Assembly (NCBI GenBank): GCA_045661365.1
Contig: JAZRFL010000059.1
Location: forward strand, 1-18,432
DNA: 18,432 nucleotides
Source: UMGS1484 sp045661365
Lineage (GTDB): Bacteria; Bacillota; Clostridia; Oscillospirales; Acutalibacteraceae
Reading direction: 5' to 3'
Under the pieces are notes generated by a model. That model saw only the letters and a program-made list of their open reading frames with translations. It had not been told where the DNA came from and did not search any database. The position numbers were made by a program, and so were the translations under genes. The stretch's first letter is position 1. Each line of letters starts with the position of its first letter. This document shows positions 14,147 through 18,432 of the stretch, piece by piece.

Positions 14147-14983
14147 CTACAAATTCACCAACTTTTCAATATCCGCCAGGTCATAAGATGCCTTTTGGTG
14201 AGAGGGGGTGCGCGCGTCTTCTTTGGCCCATTTGCGAATCACCGCCAAATGATTGTCGTAGGTCTTGCCGCTAATCTTCAAATACTCCGACAACCGTGCC
14301 ACCCGACTTTCATGATCGGTGGGAAATTCCGCCACCAGATTGCGCCATTCCTTGGGGGTAAACAACACGTTTTGGTATTCCCCTTTTACCACCATCCCCG
14401 TTTTTTTCGGGGGCGGGAGCGGCGCACCTCGCACTTTGTCTTCTCTCCCCTTTTCTATCCTATTTTGACCTGTTCTCTCCTCTCCTTCTCTCTCCTGAAC
14501 TAACCTATTCTTTCCTAACCTATCCTCTCCTGTGGCAACCAAACTTTTTGGCGAGGGCTCGGTTGCCGAAAAATCGCTATCTTGTGCGTTTTTTTCCTCT
14601 TCCTCTTCCGATTTCGCCACCAAAGAAGGATGGGTTTCGTCTGCCCACACGTATTGTCCGTTTTCCCCCACCGACAGCAACGCGTATTCTTCGCAAAACA
14701 TGGTCTTGCGATACCGATCTTTTCGAATGGAATTGTGCAACAACCAATGGGTGATCACCACCACCCCCGAGGGAAAGGTCATAAGGTATCCCGCCCGCAT
14801 CAGTTCGGTCAAATCCGCGGCGGTACACCCCGCCATGCGAGCAATTCCCTTGGGATTTGCCGCAAAGCCGTCGTCATCCGCCATCAGATTCAGGGTCAAA
14901 TACAAGGTGCGAGCGGCATGGCTCAGTTCCAAAAACTCATCTGCCATAACCAACGTGCGGTCAAACATTCGTCGTTGCGCCAT
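14147..14983 (-). CDS. Phage replisome organiser / replication initiation protein
   Basis: The N-terminal part (about 1-115) matches the replisome-organiser proteins of Firmicutes phages: AQRRMFDRTLVMADEFLELS, DDDGFAANPKGIARMAGCT, then GVVVITHWLLHNSIRKDRYR. These form a winged-helix origin-binding domain. A long hydrophilic linker follows (about 120-200) with EEEEE and repeated (D/N)R(L/I) units. The C-terminal part (about 205-262, FTPKEWRNLVAEFPTDH to NHLAVIRKWAKED) matches the domain that in such proteins contacts the helicase loader. Length (278) is normal and no frameshift is seen. By family knowledge it would bind a replication origin and recruit host DnaC/DnaB-type proteins. RBS aaggagg overlaps the end of the upstream gene, so it is in the same operon. 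Confidence 0.85.
   Translation of the reverse strand: MAQRRMFDRTLVMADEFLELSHAARTLYLTLNLMADDDGFAANPKGIARMAGCTAADLTELMRAGYLMTFPSGVVVITHWLLHNSIRKDRYRKTMFCEEYALLSVGENGQYVWADETHPSLVAKSEEEEEKNAQDSDFSATEPSPKSLVATGEDRLGKNRLVQEREGEERTGQNRIEKGREDKVRGAPLPPPKKTGMVVKGEYQNVLFTPKEWRNLVAEFPTDHESRVARLSEYLKISGKTYDNHLAVIRKWAKEDARTPSHQKASYDLADIEKLVNL
14455..14524 (-). other. Candidate iterons (possible phage-type origin) inside the replisome organiser gene
   Basis: Three copies of a 10-bp motif, RATAGGWTAG on the minus strand, lie at 14455-14464, 14500-14509 and 14515-14524. They sit in a strand-asymmetric purine-rich stretch (pyrimidine-rich on plus, about 14435-14535). Origins of several Firmicutes phages lie within the gene of their own initiator protein. 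The repeats also code for repeated Asp/Asn-Arg-Leu units, so a purely coding cause is possible. Confidence 0.35.
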
Positions 14984-14990
14984 GGTTCCG

Positions 14991-15266
14991 TTATCCTCCT
15001 TGCTCCAAAATTTTTAAAAACAGATCGTATTGCGATTGGCTCATATCGCCCAAAAATGCCCGAGTACGGCGGGACACGTCGGTATAACATTCCCCGCACG
15101 CCCCCATGGTCAACCGTTCGCTTGCTTGTCCGCATACCCCGCACCGTGTCATGGGCCACGGGCTGTCGGCACCGCAAACAGGACAGCAGTTCAGCCGTCC
15201 CACCACCTCGCTGTCGTAGGCTTCTCCTTGCTCAAATATATGATGACATCGACTGCATTGCCACAT
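14991..15266 (-). CDS. Double zinc-ribbon protein of the phage module
   Basis: This 91-residue protein has four CxxC pairs: Cys4/7, Cys28/31, Cys42/45 and Cys57/60. This is the layout of two consecutive zinc ribbons, with the first and second pairs forming one site and the third and fourth the other. The tail (about 65-91, TRAFLGDMSQSQYDLFLKIL) looks helical and could be a protein contact. No enzyme motif is visible. Its ATG follows directly on the TAA of the HTH gene (TAAATG), and it ends 7 nt before the replisome organiser, so translation is likely coupled. A nucleic-acid or replisome accessory role is inferred from the neighbours only. Confidence 0.75.
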   Translation of the reverse strand: MWQCSRCHHIFEQGEAYDSEVVGRLNCCPVCGADSPWPMTRCGVCGQASERLTMGACGECYTDVSRRTRAFLGDMSQSQYDLFLKILEQGG

Positions 15267-15560
15267 TTACTTCACCTGCCCCTCCGGTTTTCCCATTGCC
15301 CTTCTATCTCGGTCGCATTTATGCGACTTTTTCATGAAAAAAAGGGCTTCGATCTGGTCATCGGTCAGCGCTAAAATGCGACTTAATCCCACCACGTCCC
15401 GTGGGTGCAGGCGGGCTTGCTTAATGTGACGATACAAGGTGGTACGGTGCATGCCCATTTGGTCGGCAACCCCTTCCATGGTCATGCCACGCCCTGCCAC
15501 CAATCGCCGCAACAGACCGCAATCGGCGGTCAAGTGACTGTGAAGATGCTTCACAAACAT
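15267..15560 (-). CDS. Small HTH protein, first gene of the phage-type early operon
   Basis: This 97-residue protein has a helix-turn-helix at about residues 26-48 (MTMEGVADQMGMHRTTLYRH), the pattern of Cro/XRE-like regulators, followed by a short helical region and a basic tail (KKSHKCDRDRRAMGK). The frame is open up to an ATG at 15617, but that codon lies within the promoter (between -35 and -10), so transcripts cannot contain it. ATG 15560 after gaaaggag is preferred, and GTG 15554 has better spacing and is also possible. By position opposite an S24 repressor it is the counterpart of Cro or of an early activator; which one cannot be told from sequence. Confidence 0.75.
   Translation of the reverse strand: MFVKHLHSHLTADCGLLRRLVAGRGMTMEGVADQMGMHRTTLYRHIKQARLHPRDVVGLSRILALTDDQIEALFFMKKSHKCDRDRRAMGKPEGQVK
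15312..15327. promoter_or_regulatory. Operator-like palindrome O1 (inside the HTH gene)
   Basis: gtcgcatttatgcgac is a 16-bp palindrome (GTCGCAT-TT-ATGCGAC) of the same form as the two sites in the divergent promoter region. It lies in the 3' part of the HTH gene, 46 bp before the zinc-ribbon start, about 270 bp from the nearest promoter site. It could be an auxiliary site for looping or a roadblock. A lone half-site, atgcgac, lies at 15376-15382. Confidence 0.55.
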
Positions 15561-15580
15561 TTCTCCTTTCTCGTTTTTTA

Positions 15581-15596
15581 GTCGCGTTTTTGCGAC
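15581..15596. promoter_or_regulatory. Operator-like palindrome O2 at the early promoter start
   Basis: gtcgcgtttttgcgac: the outer half-sites GTCGC/GCGAC are symmetric around a T-rich centre. It lies just after the -10 box of the minus-strand promoter, covering about +3 to +18, where a bound repressor would block initiation or escape. Confidence 0.65.
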
Positions 15597-15605
15597 TTTT
15601 GCTTT

Positions 15606-15634
15606 ATGATAGCCCATCTATTTCCCCTTGTCAA
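15606..15634 (-). promoter_or_regulatory. Promoter of the minus-strand phage-type operon
   Basis: On the minus strand, TTGACA (15634-15629, a perfect -35) and TATCAT (15611-15606) are separated by 17 bp. The expected start of transcription is near 15599, between the -10 box and O2. This is a strong promoter that would need repression, which fits the operators beside it. Confidence 0.8.
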
Positions 15635-15664
15635 GGGAGTTTTTGCCAAACCGCCAAAAAATTT

Positions 15665-15680
15665 GTTGCATTTTTGCAAC
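15665..15680. promoter_or_regulatory. Operator-like palindrome O3 overlapping the repressor promoter
   Basis: gttgcatttttgcaac: GTTGCA and TGCAAC around TTTT. It covers most of the -35 box (15666-15671) and the start of the spacer of the repressor promoter, and lies upstream of the early promoter, so it suits autoregulation of the repressor gene. Confidence 0.65.
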
Positions 15681-15694
15681 ACATGTGATATACT
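15666..15694 (+). promoter_or_regulatory. Promoter of the S24 repressor gene
   Basis: TTGCAT (15666-15671) and TATACT (15689-15694) are separated by 17 bp and overlap operator-like site O3. Transcription would start near 15701, giving a leader of about 75 nt before the ATG. Confidence 0.7.
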
Positions 15695-15710
15695 ACACCT
15701 ACAAAGCCGA

Positions 15711-15755
15711 CAAAGGGAGCACCCAACCGCAGGATTCGGTTTTTTGGGGCCCTTG
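15711..15755 (+). other. Possible leader stem-loop in the repressor mRNA
   Basis: Pairs of segments caaaggg/cccttg, ccc/ggg and aaccg/cggtt can stack into one interrupted hairpin, with a tttt bulge, just before the RBS (gaggtg). It might affect translation of the repressor; no known RNA family is recognised. Confidence 0.35.
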
Positions 15756-15775
15756 TCTGACAGAGGTGTAAGCAT

Positions 15776-16435
15776 ATGAACGTAGGACAACGAATCAAGC
15801 AACGGCGCAAGCAGTTACGGCTGACCGCCGACTGGCTGGCCGACACGGTGGGAATCGCCCGCTCCACCATATATCGGTACGAAGGTGGGCAGATTGAAAA
15901 GATCCCCACCGGACTTTTGCAACAATTTGCGGTGGCGCTGGACACCACCGTGGGGTATTTGCTGGGGCATACCGACAGTCCCCTGCCCACCGAAGGAGGC
16001 ATGACTCCCCCCACCATTACCGACCAAGTGGTGCGGTTTGGGGTGATTGGAGAGATTGCAGCAGGCTTTGACCAATACCCCTTGGAGGATTACGACACCG
16101 ACGAGCAGGTAGAGATTCCCTTGTCTTACCTGCGGGGACGTCCTCGCAGTGACTTTTTTGTGTTGCGGGTAACGGGAGATTCCATGTACCCCTTGTATAT
16201 GGAGGGGGATCGGGTGTTGATACAAAAAGCCCCGTCGTTGGAGCATAGCGGCGAGATCGGGGCGGTAATCTACCAAGACTACGCTACCCTGAAAAAGATT
16301 GAATACGTACCCGGAGAGGATTGGATGCGGCTGGTACCCATCAATCCCCAATACCCACCCAAGACCATTACGGGCGCCGACTTGGAGCAATGCACCGTTT
16401 TGGGTGTTCCCAAGCTGTTAATTCGTGATTTATAA
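15776..16435 (+). CDS. XRE-S24 self-cleaving repressor (CI/LexA-like)
   Basis: Residues about 4-64 form an XRE-type helix-turn-helix (RIKQRRKQLRLTADWLADTV followed by GIARSTIYRYE). Residues about 85-215 form an S24 peptidase domain: the cleavage site GEIAAGFD with Ala96-Gly97, the nucleophile Ser136 in GDSMYPLY, and the base Lys173 in ATLKKIEY. All parts needed for RecA-stimulated self-cleavage are present, so the switch should respond to DNA damage as in lambda CI and LexA. The HTH type is that of phage repressors, not the winged helix of host LexA. RBS gaggtg lies about 8 nt before the ATG. The gene diverges from the HTH/replisome operon across two operator-like sites and runs into the PLP-enzyme gene 11 nt downstream. 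Confidence 0.9.
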   Translation: MNVGQRIKQRRKQLRLTADWLADTVGIARSTIYRYEGGQIEKIPTGLLQQFAVALDTTVGYLLGHTDSPLPTEGGMTPPTITDQVVRFGVIGEIAAGFDQYPLEDYDTDEQVEIPLSYLRGRPRSDFFVLRVTGDSMYPLYMEGDRVLIQKAPSLEHSGEIGAVIYQDYATLKKIEYVPGEDWMRLVPINPQYPPKTITGADLEQCTVLGVPKLLIRDL

Positions 16436-16446
16436 GGAGAAATACC

Positions 16447-17739
16447 ATGACCAAGCAAGAAATGTATTTGCAACTGGGCATAAGCCCCGCCGTGCTTCAA
16501 TTTGGTGAAAGCATATTGACCAAATTGACCAAACGGTTTGACGAGATCGACCAAATGGCAGAGCTTAATCAAGCCAAGGTGATCCATGCCATGCAACAAA
16601 ATCGAGTGTCGGCCGCCTGCTTTGCGGGCACCACCGGCTACGGACACGACGACCTGGGACGGGACACCTTGGAAAAGGTGTACGCCACCTGTTTTCATAC
16701 CCAAGCGGCTTTGGTGCGCCCCCACATAACCTGCGGCACCCACGCTTTGGCAATCGCCCTGTCTGCCAATCTGCTGCCGGGAGACGAATTGTTGTCCCCT
16801 GTGGGCAAGCCCTACGACACCTTGGAAGAAGTGATCGGCATACGGGAATCCAAATGCTCCCTAAAGGAATACGGGGTAACCTATCGGCAGGTGGACTTGT
16901 TGCCCGACGGCAGTTTTGACTACGAAAACATCAAAAAAGCCATCCACGAAAAAACCAAATTGGTGACCATTCAGCGGTCAAAGGGCTACCAAATGCGCCC
17001 CTCCTTTTCGGTGGAGCAGATCGGAGAATTGATTGCCTTTGTCAAAGGGATTAAACCCGACCTGCTGGTCATGGTAGACAACTGCTACGGGGAATTTGTG
17101 CAAGCGATCGAACCCTCGGACGTAGGCGCCGACATGATTGTGGGCTCGCTCATTAAAAACCCCGGCGGCGGTTTGGCACCCATAGGAGGGTACATTTGCG
17201 GTACCCAGGAATGCGTAGACCGTTGCGCTTATCGCCTGAGCGCCCCCGGCCTGGGACAAGACGTAGGAGCCAGCCTTAGCGTTATGACCGCCCTGTACCA
17301 AGGCTTTTTCTTGGCACCCACCGTGGTGGCATCGGCGCTGAAAGGGGCAATTTTTGCCGCCAACATTTACGAGACCTTGGGCTACCACGTAGTCCCCAAT
17401 GCCACCGAGCCCCGTTTTGACGTCATTCAGTCGGTGGAGCTGGGCAGTGAAGCCGCCATGCTGGCATTTGCCGCGGGCATTCAAGCCGCCGCACCGGTGG
17501 ACAGCTACGTGACCCCCATTCCTTACCCCATTCCCGGGTACAATTGCGACGTGGTCATGGCGGCAGGCGCCTTTGTGCAAGGCTCGTCGATCGAACTGTC
17601 GGCCGACGGCCCCATTCGGGAGCCCTATGCGGTGTATTTCCAAGGGGGACTTACCTGGGCGCACGCCAAGCTGGGCATTTTAATGAGCCTGCAAAAATTG
17701 GTGGAACAAGGTCTGGTCACCCTGCCGAAGGAAATGTGA
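16447..17739 (+). CDS. ynbB: PLP-dependent YnbB / methionine gamma-lyase-like family protein
   Basis: This 430-residue fold-type I PLP enzyme belongs to the family annotated as methionine gamma-lyase-like or aluminium resistance protein. The PLP lysine is expected at Lys237 in GSLIKNPGGG; other family stretches are FAGTTGYGHDDLGRDTLE, RPHITCGTHALA, PVGKPYDTLEEVIG, MVDNCYGEF, and TPIPYPIPGYNCDVVMAAG. The true substrate of the family is not established. RBS aaggag overlaps the stop of the S24 repressor and the gap is 11 nt, so both are probably on one transcript. In other Clostridia this gene is often near lexA or hfq/miaA (recollection, not checked), which may explain a LexA-like neighbour here. 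Composition is GC-rich like the housekeeping operon. Confidence 0.9.
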   Translation: MTKQEMYLQLGISPAVLQFGESILTKLTKRFDEIDQMAELNQAKVIHAMQQNRVSAACFAGTTGYGHDDLGRDTLEKVYATCFHTQAALVRPHITCGTHALAIALSANLLPGDELLSPVGKPYDTLEEVIGIRESKCSLKEYGVTYRQVDLLPDGSFDYENIKKAIHEKTKLVTIQRSKGYQMRPSFSVEQIGELIAFVKGIKPDLLVMVDNCYGEFVQAIEPSDVGADMIVGSLIKNPGGGLAPIGGYICGTQECVDRCAYRLSAPGLGQDVGASLSVMTALYQGFFLAPTVVASALKGAIFAANIYETLGYHVVPNATEPRFDVIQSVELGSEAAMLAFAAGIQAAAPVDSYVTPIPYPIPGYNCDVVMAAGAFVQGSSIELSADGPIREPYAVYFQGGLTWAHAKLGILMSLQKLVEQGLVTLPKEM

Positions 17740-17821
17740 GCATTGGGGCGATTGGGACAATAGCAGAGATCAGCATCATTTCGGCTTCTAAATCAAAAAC
17801 TTTTTCAAAGGAGAAACAAAT

Positions 17822-18337
17822 ATGAAAAAAACGTTATTTTGTCTTACCTTTGCACTATGTTTTATATTATGTTTCGGCAGACTTATTGCTTTTTCCGAAA
17901 CAAGTAAAGTTGATTCCTACGAAAACCATACGATCCTGAATTCTGATCAAGAAAACATAGGGTTTTCCGATCATCTTTACCCGTATATCTACCCTACTCA
18001 ATCCGAATCGCCACCCAAACCCCAGACGCAAATAGAATCTTCCGACAACACGGTATACCCCACCCAATTCTGGCTCATTGTGGGAATTGCAACAGCCGCA
18101 GCCTGTTTGTCGGTAGTTGTGTTGATCGTGGTGGTGATCCGCAAAAAGAAAGCAGTTGCCCCATCTTCTAAACAACCGCCTTCCTCCGAACAAGATCTCC
18201 ACCAATCAAAAGCAGAAAACGCTACTCCGGCAATCCTTATGCCGACTACTACACCCACCAAACTTTGTCCTCGTTGTGAAAAGATCGTAGAGCACGATGC
18301 CGCCTTTTGCGGGCATTGTGGTAACACATTGTGGTAA
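17822..18337 (+). CDS. Signal-peptide, single-pass membrane protein with cytoplasmic zinc ribbon
   Basis: This 171-residue protein has a clear signal peptide (1 to about 24: MKKT then a hydrophobic core), an outside Pro/Ser/Thr/Gln-rich stretch (25-82), a transmembrane helix (83-105, FWLIVGIATAAACLSVVVLI) ending in a stop-transfer RKKK, then a Pro/Ser-rich tail. A zinc ribbon closes the protein, with Cys149/152 (CPRC) and Cys163/166 (CGHC). The inferred topology is N-outside, C-inside. No function is known to me; zinc ribbons on membrane proteins often act in contacts or sensing. RBS aaaggag about 8 nt before the ATG. The 82-bp gap after ynbB holds nothing recognisable. AT-richer codons resemble the window's left-edge accessory genes more than ynbB. 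Confidence 0.75.
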   Translation: MKKTLFCLTFALCFILCFGRLIAFSETSKVDSYENHTILNSDQENIGFSDHLYPYIYPTQSESPPKPQTQIESSDNTVYPTQFWLIVGIATAAACLSVVVLIVVVIRKKKAVAPSSKQPPSSEQDLHQSKAENATPAILMPTTTPTKLCPRCEKIVEHDAAFCGHCGNTLW

Positions 18338-18352
18338 CCCTCACCCATAGGA

Positions 18353-18387
18353 AAACGGACACGAAGAACTTTTCTTCGTGTCCGTTT
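18353..18387. terminator. Hairpin terminator after the zinc-ribbon membrane protein
   Basis: A perfect 16-bp stem (18353-18368 with 18372-18387; aaacggacacgaagaa and its complement) has a 3-nt loop. The arms end in AAA/TTT but the following cgacttatt is not a strict T-run, so termination may work through the last TTT of the stem. On the minus strand the tail (ttttcc) is similar, so it could serve both directions. Confidence 0.65.
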
Positions 18388-18432
18388 CGACTTATTCTCG
18401 CTTATTTTTGCTTGCGCATTTTTCTGATATAC

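Noticed and set aside
14147..14983. Possible host DnaD/DnaB-type primosome gene
   Set aside because: The N-terminal sequence (RRMFDRTLVMADEFLEL, RKDRYR) fits phage replisome organisers better, and the neighbours are of phage type.
15665..15680. Host LexA box
   Set aside because: The palindrome GTTGCA-N4-TGCAAC differs from the Gram-positive LexA box (CGAAC...GTTCG type), and the local regulator has an XRE-type, not winged-helix, DNA-binding domain.

Overview
The window looks like a chromosomal segment of a Gram-positive, probably anaerobic gut or rumen Clostridia (Oscillospiraceae/Ruminococcaceae-like). The grounds are the gene order rimP-nusA-ylxR-ylxQ-infB-rbfA-nrnA-truB-ribF, Gram-positive AGGAGG-type ribosome binding sites, a short NusA, a type I dockerin protein, and an IS200-type element. 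The assignment is inference; no rRNA or other taxonomic marker is present.

Layout. (1) About 1-3720 is an AT-richer accessory region: the 3' part of a secreted dockerin/ricin-like/zinc-metalloprotease gene, then two tandem paralogous lipoprotein genes that are nearly identical at both ends and diverged in the middle. (2) About 3737-4200 is an IS200/IS605-type element on the minus strand. Its transposase has lost its catalytic centre by internal deletion, but both terminal hairpins and the RBS-sequestering hairpin survive. (3) About 4281-13123 is a long plus-strand housekeeping operon for ribosome maturation, translation initiation, transcription termination, tRNA modification and flavin cofactors. 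It opens with a good sigma-A promoter and a GNRA-capped leader hairpin and closes with a strong intrinsic terminator after a membrane protein of unknown function. (4) About 13124-13836 is a gene-free convergent intergenic region packed with dispersed palindromic repeats. (5) About 13837-16435 is a phage-type regulatory and replication module. A minus-strand operon (small HTH protein, double zinc ribbon, phage replisome organiser, small Cys-rich protein) diverges from a self-cleaving S24 (CI/LexA-like) repressor. Three 16-bp palindromes of the form GTYGCRTTTWTGCRAC lie at the two promoters and inside the operon. No integrase, terminase or virion gene is visible. (6) About 16447-17739 is a PLP enzyme of the YnbB/methionine gamma-lyase-like family, apparently co-transcribed with the repressor, followed by a membrane-anchored zinc-ribbon protein and a terminator hairpin.

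The part most worth following up is region 5. It looks like a complete, repressed phage early switch with a replication initiator and a possible iteron origin but no phage body. It sits in a host context, and its repressor shares a transcript with a metabolic-looking gene.
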